A stretch of DNA of 64,000 bases from Lachnospiraceae bacterium JLR.KK002 (GCA_036941025.1 JAYMNP010000001.1:2564501-2628500), one strand, 5' to 3'. Numbered from the stretch's first letter, positions 8,086 to 16,591 are shown. Numbers and translations are program-made. The notes: generated by a model from the letters alone, not told the origin.

Positions 8086-8356
8086 GCTTATGTTGTCCAG
8101 ACAGGCATGACAAAAGCAACAAATATCCTGGTGGACGCTTTACCACTACAAGAAAGAATCCTGCTTTGCAGGATTCTCCGCCTGCGGCGGGTCGCTTTGC
8201 GACAGATTTCATACCCGCCGCAGTGCGATAAGAGCTTTTTTATTCTATAGGAAAGATACTTTCACACGTTAGCGTGACAAGGTCTTTCCTAATAGAATAA
8301 AAAGAAAAGAAGAATCCCTCGACTGTACGCCACTACAGTCGGGGGATTCGTTCTTT
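8086..8356 (+). ncRNA. Candidate structured RNA / relic of a type I toxin locus
   Basis: The stretch starts like the 24.0-kb toxin locus and keeps the 3' tail of the toxin gene: GACAAAAGCAAC at about 8109, then CCTGGTGGACGCTTTACCACTA. It lacks the ribosome site and the hydrophobic part of the ORF. Between that tail and the shared terminator lies a 155-nt stretch of three further hairpins. These are GAATCCTGC/GCAGGATTC (8156-8176), CTGCGGCGGGT/ACCCGCCGCAG (8182-8223) and a roughly 22-bp arm pair at 8235-8256 and 8283-8304. The final hairpin is the terminator. Whether this RNA is made or has a function is unknown. Confidence 0.5.
8307..8356. terminator. Terminator shared with the toxin locus
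   Basis: AAGAAGAATCCC and GGGATTCGTTCTT with inner pairs CGACTGTA/TACAGTCG form a long stem. Its counterpart at 24133-24182 has the same outer arms but a changed loop-proximal part, which supports conservation of the structure. Confidence 0.75.
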
Positions 8357-8394
8357 GCCTGCATGGAATTCTCCACATTTCTTTGCCTGTTGGC

Positions 8395-8423
8395 ATTATA
8401 GCATATGCAAATTTAAATTACAA
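8395..8423 (-). promoter_or_regulatory. Antisense promoter of the relic toxin locus
   Basis: Read on the minus strand this is TTGTAA, a 17-base spacer, then TATAAT. The -10 context GCATATGCTATAATGCCA is identical to that of the antisense promoter at 24221-24249. It points into the terminator and the non-coding transcript. Confidence 0.7.
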
Positions 8424-8452
8424 GATACATTTCTTTTTCACTAAACAAAAAT

Positions 8453-8770
8453 TTACCCGTAAAATGAACTTTTAAATTCCATGCCGGGAATGATTGCCTG
8501 TAAAATACGGTGCAAAATTATCGTTGGGTTCCCCTATGGGAAGAATGCCAGATCTTTTGGAGTAATTCTTTCTTTTTCTGCCAGAGGCGAATCTTTCCGC
8601 AGCAAAACGCCCCATGTCTCTTTCAGGGGCATTCGCAGGAAATGGTATCTGTCAATCTCCACCGGTTCCAGCAAAAGCCCCATATCCAGAGCGCCGCTTT
8701 CCAGCCGTTCTTTCACATCATCTGCAATAGCCGTATAAATACGAAGACTGATATAAGTATTGTAATACAC
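8453..8770 (-). pseudogene. LysR-family regulator fragment
   Basis: The minus-strand reading frame from 8770 encodes part of a LysR substrate-binding domain (IADDVKERLESGALDMGLLL, then WGVLLRKDSPLAEKERITPKDL). An in-frame TAG interrupts it at 8534-8536, after which LysR-like sequence continues (GNPTIILHRILQAIIPGMEF). The N-terminal helix-turn-helix and the rest of the effector domain are missing. It is clearly a relic, and no target gene is left beside it. Confidence 0.75.
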
Positions 8771-8801
8771 GAAGTTCCATTATCATTTGCCAGACCGGGG
8801 C

Positions 8802-10199
8802 CTACAGTTCACAGTTTTTCACTGTTCTGGGGAAGGGTACCACATCCCGGATGTTTGTCATGCCTGTCAGATACATGACGCAGCGCTCAAATCCAAGGCC
8901 GAAGCCTGCATGTCTTGCCGTACCGTATTTCCGCAAGTCCAGATAGAAATCGTAATCTTCCTGGTTCAGACCCAGTTCTTCCATACGCTGGCAGAGCCTG
9001 TCATAGTCGTCCTCTCTCTGGCTGCCGCCGATAATCTCTCCGATTCCAGGCACCAGGCAGTCCACTGCCGCAACGGTCTTTCCGTCGGGATTCAGTTTCA
9101 TATAAAATGCCTTAATCTCTTTGGGATAATCTGTCACAAATACCGGACGCTGAAATACCTCTTCCGTCAGATACCGCTCATGCTCCGTCTGCAAGTCTGC
9201 GCCCCAGGATACTTTGTATTCAAAATTCTCATTATTTTTCTCCAGAATTTCCACAGCTTCTGTGTAAGTTACATGGGCAAAATCAGAATTTACCACATGA
9301 TTCAGGCGCTCCAGCAGCCCCTTGTCCACAAAACTGTTAAAGAACTGCATTTCTTCCGGCGCATGTTCCAGCACATAACTGATAATATATTTCAGCATAC
9401 TTTCCGCCAGAACCATATCATCCTCCAGATCTGCAAAAGCAATTTCCGGCTCAATCATCCAGAATTCCGCCGCATGTCTGGTGGTGTTTGAATTTTCCGC
9501 CCGGAATGTGGGGCCGAAGGTATAAATATTTTTAAATGCCATGGCATAGGTTTCCCCGTTTAACTGGCCGCTTACCGTAAGATTGGTGGACTTGCCGAAA
9601 AAGTCCTGGGTAAAATCCGGAGCTCCGTTCTCATCTTTCGGAATATCATTCAAATCCAGCGTGGTCACCTGGAACATCTCTCCTGCTCCTTCACAGTCGC
9701 TTCCGGTAATCAGCGGCGTATGCACATACACGAAATCCCTTTCCTGGAAAAATTTATGGATGGCATAGGCTATCAGCGAACGCACCCGGAATACGGCCTC
9801 AAAGGTATTGGTTCGGGGGCGCAGATGAGAAATGGTTCTCAGATATTCAAAACTGTGGCGTTTTTTCTGCAGGGGATAATCCGGCGTGGACTGGCCTTCC
9901 ACCTGCACTTCCTCCGCCTGAATTTCAAATGGCTGTTTGGCCTGGGGTGTGGCGACCAGCTTCCCTTTTACAATAATGGCCGCCCCCACATTCAATTTCT
10001 CCACCTCTGCAAAATTAGGAAGTCCGTCGTGATATACAACCTGCAGAGGTTCAAAAAAAGTTCCGTCATTTACTACAATAAAGCCAAAATTTTTGGAACT
10101 GCGGATACTTCTCACCCATCCGCCGATGGTTACCTCCTGTTCCAGAAATGCTTCTTTCCTCCGGTAGAGATCTCTGATGTTTGTCATGTTCAGTTTCAT
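8802..10199 (-). CDS. asnS: Asparaginyl-tRNA synthetase
   Basis: A 465-residue class II aminoacyl-tRNA synthetase that charges tRNA-Asn with asparagine. The N-terminal OB fold ([25 protein letters not shown], residues 23-47) binds the anticodon. Motif 2 is visible as [21 protein letters not shown] and motif 3 as [15 protein letters not shown] near the C-terminus. The ending [17 protein letters not shown] is typical of AsnS rather than AspS. The start [13 protein letters not shown] follows GGAGAAGAGCT. No T-box leader was recognised; the upstream gap to the trigger-factor gene is only about 70 bases. Confidence 0.96.
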   Translation of the reverse strand: MKLNMTNIRDLYRRKEAFLEQEVTIGGWVRSIRSSKNFGFIVVNDGTFFEPLQVVYHDGLPNFAEVEKLNVGAAIIVKGKLVATPQAKQPFEIQAEEVQVEGQSTPDYPLQKKRHSFEYLRTISHLRPRTNTFEAVFRVRSLIAYAIHKFFQERDFVYVHTPLITGSDCEGAGEMFQVTTLDLNDIPKDENGAPDFTQDFFGKSTNLTVSGQLNGETYAMAFKNIYTFGPTFRAENSNTTRHAAEFWMIEPEIAFADLEDDMVLAESMLKYIISYVLEHAPEEMQFFNSFVDKGLLERLNHVVNSDFAHVTYTEAVEILEKNNENFEYKVSWGADLQTEHERYLTEEVFQRPVFVTDYPKEIKAFYMKLNPDGKTVAAVDCLVPGIGEIIGGSQREDDYDRLCQRMEELGLNQEDYDFYLDLRKYGTARHAGFGLGFERCVMYLTGMTNIRDVVPFPRTVKNCEL

Positions 10200-10270
10200 A
10201 GCTCTTCTCCTTTTTTACCTATTCCTCAGAAGTGTCTTACTTCTGTTGATTCTTCCTCCTGGAATTCCTC

Positions 10271-10395
10271 CTATGACGCAGGTGTTTCTCCCTCCTGAGT
10301 TTCCCCGTCTGACGCAGGTGTTTCTCCCTCCTGAGTTTCCCCGTCTGACGCAGGTGTTTCTCCCTCCTGAGTTTCCCCGTCTGACGCAGGTGTTT
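10271..10395. repeat. 36-bp coding tandem repeat at the end of the foldase gene
   Basis: The unit, read on the + strand as CCGTCTGACGCAGGTGTTTC followed by TCCCTCCTGAGTTTCC, recurs every 36 bp. The copies are essentially identical over three full units plus a partial one, encoding EGETPASDGETQ in frame. Such perfect repeats point to recent slippage expansion and probably vary in number between strains. Confidence 0.9.
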
Positions 10396-11560
10396 CTCCC
10401 TCCTGGGACTGTTCACTGTAGGTAATATTCGCCTGCTCTATTACCATATTTAATACCTGCTCATTTTCATAAATACTTTTGATATATTCTTCACCATACT
10501 GCTCTACCAGTGCTTCCTCACTGGCATATCCGTACTCTTCCACAACGCTCTTTTTATATGCTTCATATTCTTTTTCTTCTGTTTCCACATGTTCCTTTCC
10601 GGCAATAGCCTCCAGTATCAGATCTCCTTCCAGGCTCTCAGCCATAAGCTGTTTCACCTGTTCATTGAAGGCCTCTTCCGTGGTACCTGTCGCCTGCAGA
10701 TAATCCTCCAGCTTCATACCGTAACTGGTTGACATATTGTTTTCAAACCGCTCCATATATTCTTCGATTTTCTGCTCCAGAAGTCCCTCCGGGAATCCGT
10801 TCACTTTACAGACTTCCCTCAGTTTCTGAAGAACTGCCGCCTGAGTTTCCACCTTTTTTCGGGATTCATTGTCCTGCTCCATCTGCTCTCTGACGCCCTT
10901 TTCAAATTCTTCCACATTGTTATACCCCTGGGAGGACATATTTTCTGCCACAAAAGCATCATCCATCTGATCATAGATCATATCTGTTTTGCTGACAATC
11001 TTATTCACCGTTACATGGAATACAACCTCCTGCCCTGCCAGCTCCTCATTCTGGTAATCCTCCGGAAACGTCAGGTTAAGGTCTGTTTTTTCTCCCACTT
11101 TTTTCCCAATCAGCCCCTCTTCAAATCCATCAATAAAACTGTTGGAACCGATTTCCAGTACGGCGCCTTCTGCGGTTCCGCCGTTAAAGGCCTCTCCGTC
11201 TTTGATCCCTTCATAGTCAATGTTGACAAAATCTCCGTCTTCCACCGTATCCTTATCCAGATCTTCGTACACCGGATAAGAGGTCAGGATGGATTCAATG
11301 CGGCTTTTTACATCCTCATCCTTCACCTCATAAGTGCCAAGGCTTACTTCCAGTCCTTTGTACTCTCCCAGTTCCACATAATCATCCACATTGTATTCTA
11401 TGGACGCTTTCTCTTTTTCTGAATCGTCCTTTTCCTCTGTCTTTTCTGTTTTTTCCGTGCTTTCTTTTTTCCCGCCTGTGTTCTTATTTCCTGTCCCACA
11501 GCCGCCCAGCAATGTCACCGCACATACCGTGCACAGTAATAACATCAGTTTTTTCTTCAT
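10271..11560 (-). CDS. Trigger-factor-like FKBP peptidyl-prolyl isomerase lipoprotein
   Basis: A 429-residue exported chaperone-like protein. The ATG at 11560 follows AGAAGG and begins a lipoprotein signal (MKKKLMLLLCTVCAVTLLGGCG), so the mature protein is probably anchored by Cys22. An FKBP domain (GDFVNIDYEGIKDGEAFNGG through FPEDYQNEELAGQEVVFHV) is followed by a trigger-factor C-terminal helical domain. The ribosome-binding N-terminal domain of cytosolic trigger factor is replaced by the signal and an acidic linker. Three and a half copies of a 12-residue repeat (EGETPASDGETQ) end the protein. It is likely an extracytoplasmic foldase comparable in role to PrsA. Confidence 0.88.
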   Translation of the reverse strand: MKKKLMLLLCTVCAVTLLGGCGTGNKNTGGKKESTEKTEKTEEKDDSEKEKASIEYNVDDYVELGEYKGLEVSLGTYEVKDEDVKSRIESILTSYPVYEDLDKDTVEDGDFVNIDYEGIKDGEAFNGGTAEGAVLEIGSNSFIDGFEEGLIGKKVGEKTDLNLTFPEDYQNEELAGQEVVFHVTVNKIVSKTDMIYDQMDDAFVAENMSSQGYNNVEEFEKGVREQMEQDNESRKKVETQAAVLQKLREVCKVNGFPEGLLEQKIEEYMERFENNMSTSYGMKLEDYLQATGTTEEAFNEQVKQLMAESLEGDLILEAIAGKEHVETEEKEYEAYKKSVVEEYGYASEEALVEQYGEEYIKSIYENEQVLNMVIEQANITYSEQSQEGETPASDGETQEGETPASDGETQEGETPASDGETQEGETPAS

Positions 11561-11700
11561 AAAATATAACCCTTCTTTCTGAATATAAAATTCTGAAACC
11601 AGTGTGTTTTTCCGCTTTTTACCCTGCCTGAGCAGGCTGTCAGAAGCGGTTTTATTCAATAATTATAAAGAATAGCACATTTTCCTGAAAATGAAAAGGT

Positions 11701-11757
11701 TTCCATATGACAAAACACAAATAAATCACATTCTTTTGTTCCCATCCTTTAAAATGT
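11701..11757 (+). repeat. Left 57-bp direct repeat bounding the accessory island
   Basis: This segment (TTCCATATGACAAAACAC... to ...TTTAAAATGT) matches 25710-25766 at 55 of 57 positions in the same orientation. The two copies enclose about 14 kb of horizontally acquired-looking sequence between the trigger-factor gene and pncB. Downstream, 11764-11791 also resembles 24268-24294 (ATTTTATCCT-ATCTGG-ATCA). Confidence 0.85.
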
Positions 11758-11782
11758 ATGATAAAATTTTATCCTGATCTGG

Positions 11783-11804
11783 TATCATTCAACGTTGAAT
11801 GATA
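11783..11804. promoter_or_regulatory. 22-bp perfect palindrome upstream of the MFS exporter
   Basis: TATCATTCAAC/GTTGAATGATA is a perfect dyad 15 bases before the leader ORF. It is a good candidate operator for a dimeric regulator of the exporter. A transcriptional hairpin is less likely because no T-tract follows. Confidence 0.6.
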
Positions 11805-11819
11805 TTTGTAAGGAAAGGA

Positions 11820-11858
11820 ATGCTGATTATGCTGCAGGGTAATCAGGAATGTGTGTGA
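11820..11858 (+). CDS. 12-codon leader ORF of the MFS exporter
   Basis: ATG at 11820 follows AAGGAAAGGA at ideal spacing and encodes MLIMLQGNQECV before TGA at 11856-11858. The exporter ATG begins only three bases later, and the exporter's own ribosome site (AGGAATG) lies inside this ORF. The arrangement suggests translational coupling or leader-peptide attenuation as described for macrolide resistance genes. It is inferred from layout only. Confidence 0.5.
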   Translation: MLIMLQGNQECV

Positions 11859-11861
11859 AGA

Positions 11862-13094
11862 ATGAATCATAAGTACGGAAGGTTAAGTAATAATTTTAAA
11901 CGGATTTTTCTTACGGACAATTTATCTTTTATTATGAATAAAGTGTTACTGTTTGCGATGCCTCTATGGATTATGGAGGTTACAGGCTCAGCAGTTATGT
12001 TATCCTTATACAATTCATCTATCGTCTTGACCAGTGTGCTCGTATCACCAGTGTCCGGAATTTTTTCAGACAGAATGAATAAGATAAAAATTATTAAATC
12101 AGGAAATATTCTGAAATTGCTTTCGGTTTTCCTCATTTTTTTACTGTTTCAGGAACCGGAAACGAATGTATATCTGATTATTGGTGTTTTTTTACTTCGT
12201 TATCTTTGTATTTCAGTGATTAATCCAAGTACCAGCTCACTGATTGTTCATATTGTTGATAAAAAGGAAATAGAGAATGCAGTTTATATTCAACAGCTGA
12301 CCACGCAGGTTTTGCAGATTTTGTCACCTGCAATTGCCGGAATGCTTGTGTCCATGTTAAGTTATCGAAACATTTATCTGACAGACATTGTGGTGATAAT
12401 TATTGTTCTGTGCCTGCTGTCAGGATTCAGTTATGAATCTGACAGTCAAAATGTTCAGAAAAAAGAAGAAAAAAATTCTTTCATTAAAAAGGAATTGTTA
12501 AAAAAACATTCCGCAGGAAAGGCCATTCCTGTTTTTCTGTTATGCGCCTCTGTTATCAATGTGCTTGGTTCTGCTATGGTACTTTCCATGCAGGTGTATA
12601 TGGTGAATGATAAAATCAATAAAGCACTGGCAGGAATTTTATTTGCAGCTTCTCCAGCAGGCGGAATTATTGGAAGCCTTTTGGCGAAAAAGATTGGTTT
12701 GCAGAAATTTCACGTATATCATTCTATGTTTTTTGTATCACTTATGGGGATTTTTAATGTTGTCATGGGAATATTTGCGCATTTCCATCAGGTTTACTAT
12801 TTTATCGCAGCTTATTTTATTTCCGGAATCTTTTTCGGATTAAGCAATGTACAGTTTGGGATATTTTATAAAAAATATATTCCAAAAGAAATACAGGGCC
12901 GATTCTTTGGATTTTTAAATTCAATTTTGTTGATTGCCACCCCGGCTGGAAATTTAATCAATGGTTTTTTCATTGAAGTAATGAATGTGTCTGCCTCTAT
13001 CCTGCTGTTGGGAGGCTTAACCTGTATATCAGGTTTGCTGTTTGCGGGAATTACGAAAAAGATGTTTCACGGAACAGAAGAAATGTTTTTGTAA
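11862..13094 (+). CDS. MFS drug-efflux-type transporter
   Basis: A 410-residue transporter with about 12 hydrophobic segments, of the major facilitator group that includes macrolide exporters. It starts MNHKYGRLSNNFKRIFLTDN. The first cytoplasmic loop carries VSGIFSDRMNKIKIIKSGN, a version of the MFS loop-2/3 motif G-x-x-x-D-R. The mirror motif occurs at the second half (GSLLAKKIGLQKFHVYHS). The gene is AT-richer than the core genes around it and lies just inside the left island repeat, so transfer is likely. The substrate is unknown. A leader ORF and a palindrome upstream suggest inducible expression. Confidence 0.85.
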   Translation: MNHKYGRLSNNFKRIFLTDNLSFIMNKVLLFAMPLWIMEVTGSAVMLSLYNSSIVLTSVLVSPVSGIFSDRMNKIKIIKSGNILKLLSVFLIFLLFQEPETNVYLIIGVFLLRYLCISVINPSTSSLIVHIVDKKEIENAVYIQQLTTQVLQILSPAIAGMLVSMLSYRNIYLTDIVVIIIVLCLLSGFSYESDSQNVQKKEEKNSFIKKELLKKHSAGKAIPVFLLCASVINVLGSAMVLSMQVYMVNDKINKALAGILFAASPAGGIIGSLLAKKIGLQKFHVYHSMFFVSLMGIFNVVMGIFAHFHQVYYFIAAYFISGIFFGLSNVQFGIFYKKYIPKEIQGRFFGFLNSILLIATPAGNLINGFFIEVMNVSASILLLGGLTCISGLLFAGITKKMFHGTEEMFL

Positions 13095-13178
13095 TGGATA
13101 AATATGGATTAGACAGTTGTTTTTGAAATTAAAAAATGAATAGCAGCTTTGAGAATTGCAGCATTTGATATGATACCT

Positions 13179-13430
13179 CTAAAGGGTATGCTTGTCCACT
13201 GTAAGCAATGCCTGATACAGCTTCTCGTTCTCAATCTCGTCCAGTAAGTCCGCAACGGTGTTCGGCTCTGCCTGCTGTTCAGTGTCTGCCACTCCCTCAA
13301 GGTATTCGCCGAAGTCGCTCGCCCATCGATAAACCTCGGCTTCTTTCCAGATGCGCCATTTTCTGTCCTCACGCCCGTGGTTATATGCCATTCCCCGATA
13401 TGCTATGTATAAGTCAAATCTGCGTTGCAT
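13179..13430 (-). CDS. Uncharacterised mobile-element-associated small protein (83 aa)
   Basis: MQRRFDLYIAYRGMAYNHGREDRKW... is a soluble, acidic C-terminal-heavy protein with no family I can name. Its start has no clear ribosome site and overlaps the 3' end of the histidine-kinase gene (13403). It may be the 3' remnant of a longer transposon gene joined to the kinase by recombination. GC content is higher than in the adjacent two-component genes, supporting a junction between two DNA sources at about 13.43 kb. Confidence 0.4.
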   Translation of the reverse strand: MQRRFDLYIAYRGMAYNHGREDRKWRIWKEAEVYRWASDFGEYLEGVADTEQQAEPNTVADLLDEIENEKLYQALLTVDKHTL

Positions 13431-14821
13431 GAGCAGACGGATAACTGCCCGAAAAAATCCTGATATGGAATTTTTATTATAACCTCTGCACCGCCTGTTT
13501 TATCGGAATTTTTAAGAGTAAGTTCCCCGTTGTGCTGCTTTACAATGCTGTTTGTGATATAAAGCCCCATGCCAAAGTGCATATTAGAGCTTCGGCTGTT
13601 GTCGCCCATAAAAAACTGCTCCCTTGCATGGTGCAAATCCTCATTTGTAAAACCAGTTCCCTCATCTGTTATAATAACTTGCAGAAAGTTTTCTTTCCTC
13701 TGCGTTTCCACATATATTGTTCCTCTTTGCGGGGAGTATTCTAAGGCATTATTGACAACATTCATAATTGCCCGTTCCAACAACAATTTATCCGCTTCAA
13801 AACATCCCATATCTGTTTCCATGCTTAAGCGAATTTCCTTTGTAACACATAACGCACTTGCCTGTGCTTCAATTTGTTCCATATAATCCGCTATATCAAT
13901 TTTCTCTACTTGAAGCTGATAGCCTGTGACTGTACGGGATATATCAATCAAAGTCTTTATATATACTTGTATCTGTTCCGAACTTTCCGTAATATACCCT
14001 GCATATAATCGTTGCTCATCGTCAAGTTCCGTTTCATTCATTAAATCTATATTCCCCTGGATAACAGTTAAAGGTGTTTTTACATCATGAGCAAGTGCGG
14101 CTATTTGTTCCCTTTGTGATTGCTCTGCTTTCCATTGTTGTTCTAAAGATAATTTTAAGCTGTCCTTCATTTCTGAAATAGAGTTCAATACCGCATTGTA
14201 TTCACTGATTTCAGAGCTTTCTACCTCAAAGTCAAGATTTTGCTTCTGTATTTGTTCTGTTGCCATAATCAACGGAGATAACTGAATTTTCAGTTTTCGG
14301 GAATATCGTATTGTCAGACAAACGCAAACCGCTATGCAATTTACCCCTATCAACAGCAATAATAATATTTCGGGAGCAGGCAAATGTTTCTGCATCCAGT
14401 CATTTTTATATTGCGAACCCACATAATATTTCAGTACGCAATATTCTGTTTCCCTCGGTATGAATTGGTATTGTGTCCTGCTTGTAGGGTCACTGTTTTC
14501 TCCAGTTTTTGCAAATTCCAACGCCTTTTCCTGCTCCGTTGTATCCATGTTTGTATAGAGAACATTATAATCTTCATCAAGTATCAGATATTCACAATAG
14601 GAAGGGATTGCAACCTTTGTAATATCTGGTGCAGCCGCAATTATCGGCGATATTTCCTGTACGGAATGTTCCGCATTATTAGCATAAGTCACATACCCTG
14701 CACTTGAAGCAAATGCAAGGAGCAAAAAAGGAACTGCCGCCGATAAGAGCAATCCTAATATGAGAATAATTAAGAATTTCCAGAAAATCATTTGCAATGA
14801 AGTCCGTTTTATCCTTCCCAT
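13403..14821 (-). CDS. lanK: Lantibiotic-responsive sensor histidine kinase (NisK/SpaK-like)
   Basis: A 472-residue membrane kinase. Two transmembrane segments (about residues 13-40 and 150-170) bracket a sensor domain of roughly 110 residues. The H-box ALAHDVKTPLTVIQGNIDLM is near residue 245, the N-box NVVNNALEYS near 363, and the G-boxes DEGTGF and FGMGLYI follow. The start overlaps the end of the response regulator gene by 13 bases, so the two are cotranslated. The final ~18 residues (DFFGQLSVCSCNADLTYT) look unlike a kinase end and may come from a recombination junction. It probably senses a lantibiotic and activates the FEG operon. Confidence 0.88.
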   Translation of the reverse strand: MGRIKRTSLQMIFWKFLIILILGLLLSAAVPFLLLAFASSAGYVTYANNAEHSVQEISPIIAAAPDITKVAIPSYCEYLILDEDYNVLYTNMDTTEQEKALEFAKTGENSDPTSRTQYQFIPRETEYCVLKYYVGSQYKNDWMQKHLPAPEILLLLLIGVNCIAVCVCLTIRYSRKLKIQLSPLIMATEQIQKQNLDFEVESSEISEYNAVLNSISEMKDSLKLSLEQQWKAEQSQREQIAALAHDVKTPLTVIQGNIDLMNETELDDEQRLYAGYITESSEQIQVYIKTLIDISRTVTGYQLQVEKIDIADYMEQIEAQASALCVTKEIRLSMETDMGCFEADKLLLERAIMNVVNNALEYSPQRGTIYVETQRKENFLQVIITDEGTGFTNEDLHHAREQFFMGDNSRSSNMHFGMGLYITNSIVKQHNGELTLKNSDKTGGAEVIIKIPYQDFFGQLSVCSCNADLTYT

Positions 14822-15474
14822 CTATATCCTACCCCCCAGACTGTGTTAATCGGAGTAACACCATATCCTGCCAACTTACTGCGAATATTCTTTATATGTG
14901 TTGCAATCGTTGAATTGTCGCTGTTACCATCAAATCCAAAAACAGCTTCATAAATCTGCTCTCTTGTAAATACCTGCCCTCTATTTCTGGCTAAATACTC
15001 ACAAATTTCATACTCGCTTTTGGTTAGGTCAACTTTCTTGCCTTTCATAAAAAGTTCCTTTGAAGATAAATCAAACTTGATTTCCTGTTCAAATCCTAAT
15101 GTATTATGGTGCTCCCGTCTTTCCCGACGCAGGTGGGCAGTAACACGGGCTCGTAATTCACCTATTCGGAAAGGCTTAGTAATATAATCATCAGCACCTA
15201 TTCCTAATCCGTAGATAATGTCTGTTTCCATTACTTTTGCTGTGAGAAATAGAATAGGGCAGTCTACAATTCCTCGGATTTTTTTGCAAAACATAAATCC
15301 GTCAACATCTGGCATCATAATATCTAACAAAATCAAATCATAATTTTTTAAAGTATTTATTGTAACATCTGCCGCGCTTTCGCATACAGTAACGATATGT
15401 CCATCCTTTTCCAAGCTATTCTTAACTAAGTCAAGAATGGCTTTCTCATCATCAATTACTAACAATCGTGCCAA
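14809..15474 (-). CDS. lanR: OmpR-family response regulator (NisR/SpaR-like)
   Basis: A 221-residue regulator. The receiver domain shows the DD pair (VIDDEKA), the phospho-acceptor in DYDLILLDIMMPDVDGFMF (Asp about residue 51), LTAK and the K in ITKPF. A winged-helix DNA-binding domain ends in NTVWGVGYRWEG. It lies 18 bases after the immunity lipoprotein gene and overlaps the kinase gene. It is expected to activate the upstream lantibiotic-immunity genes; no operator could be identified with confidence. Confidence 0.92.
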   Translation of the reverse strand: MARLLVIDDEKAILDLVKNSLEKDGHIVTVCESAADVTINTLKNYDLILLDIMMPDVDGFMFCKKIRGIVDCPILFLTAKVMETDIIYGLGIGADDYITKPFRIGELRARVTAHLRRERREHHNTLGFEQEIKFDLSSKELFMKGKKVDLTKSEYEICEYLARNRGQVFTREQIYEAVFGFDGNSDNSTIATHIKNIRSKLAGYGVTPINTVWGVGYRWEG

Positions 15475-15492
15475 CTCAAAGCACCTCCTTTA

Positions 15493-15855
15493 TCAATCTG
15501 CTAATTCCGCAATATAGTACTTCTCATTGATGTTTACCGCAATATCTGTTGTTTCATCAATATTATAAACATATCCATATCGCAATTTATTTCCCTCAAC
15601 CGTTGTAATGTTTTGAGAAACCTGCCCGATTTCTTCCTCTAACTCTGAATATGAGATTGTCTTTTCAGTAATGATATATGTCTTATTGTCAAAACTTATC
15701 TCGTTATAATCAGCAACATTCAGTTCGTATTTGGGCAGAGTGTCATTCAACATATTATTCTTATCCGCCGTGTCTGATATTCTGTTATTGCAACCCATAA
15801 AAAAGATGGTTAAAGTTATCAGACATACGCATAGCAATCGGAATTTTTTAATCAT
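15493..15855 (-). CDS. NisI/SpaI-family lantibiotic immunity lipoprotein
   Basis: A 120-residue lipoprotein. The ATG at 15855 follows GGAGGGAAAG and starts MIKKFRLLCVCLITLTIFFMGC, a signal peptide with a lipobox ending at Cys22. The mature domain (SFDNKTYIITEKTISYSELEEEIGQV...) has the short beta-rich layout of SpaI/NisI immunity proteins, which bind the lantibiotic outside the membrane. The start overlaps the end of the permease gene by 8 bases. Assignment to this family comes from layout and context as well as sequence, so it is slightly less certain than the transporter genes. Confidence 0.72.
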   Translation of the reverse strand: MIKKFRLLCVCLITLTIFFMGCNNRISDTADKNNMLNDTLPKYELNVADYNEISFDNKTYIITEKTISYSELEEEIGQVSQNITTVEGNKLRYGYVYNIDETTDIAVNINEKYYIAELAD

Positions 15856-16591
15856 TTTCTTTCCCTCCATCCCATAGTCTAATCCACATAATGCTAACAG
15901 CGAATAGCACAAGTATGGCTACGATATTTATTATAATTCCAACATAGAAGGTACTGCAACTCTGCAAATAAGCATCCTTGTTCGTAGTCGCAAGAAGCCA
16001 GAAATCCATAAACCGAACGCTCCATGCCCACGGAATATACTGCCAGCATACATCTCCTAAACCTGTGAGCATAATCGCAGATAGTAAGCTGCCCGCAATT
16101 CCAAGCCCCATAGAAGCACTTTTACCAAATATAAAAGCACACAAAAAATGTATTTGGTATATAGGTGTAGAAGATAAAAGCAGAAGCCCTATAACCTGCA
16201 CATATCCGCTTATAGAAGTAAACGGAAACATAAGGGCAAAACTGCCGACTGCAAGTGTATAAAATAGCAAAGAATTTATCAGCAGAAAACATAGTTCCCC
16301 TATATAAATGTGCGTTCTTGAAGAAACAGTACTAAGTATAAATTGATAATGACCTGCCTGACTTTCCCGCTGGGCAATAATTCCCACAATAATTCCAACT
16401 AGAAAAGGATATATTATGCCCAGCATTTCAAAGAAAGCACTTATTTTAAGTGTTCTGTTCCAACTCGAAATATGAAAATAGCCTGCAAATGCCAAAGCAA
16501 GTATAAGAGGCACGATTATATAAATAACATTCAACATAGAACGCTTTGCTTTTAGATAATCTGCTCTGACACATCTTAATACTGTTCCCAT
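15848..16591 (-). CDS. lanG: Lantibiotic immunity ABC transporter permease, MutG type
   Basis: A 247-residue membrane protein with six hydrophobic segments and no ATPase motif. It starts MGTVLRCVRADYLKAKRSMLN, the N-terminal pattern of ABC-2-like LanG/MutG permeases. Together with the preceding permease and the ATPase it would form the FEG exporter that expels a lantibiotic from the membrane. Its ATG overlaps the stop of the lanE-like gene by one base (TAATG), so the two are coupled. Confidence 0.87.
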   Translation of the reverse strand: MGTVLRCVRADYLKAKRSMLNVIYIIVPLILALAFAGYFHISSWNRTLKISAFFEMLGIIYPFLVGIIVGIIAQRESQAGHYQFILSTVSSRTHIYIGELCFLLINSLLFYTLAVGSFALMFPFTSISGYVQVIGLLLLSSTPIYQIHFLCAFIFGKSASMGLGIAGSLLSAIMLTGLGDVCWQYIPWAWSVRFMDFWLLATTNKDAYLQSCSTFYVGIIINIVAILVLFAVSIMWIRLWDGGKEND

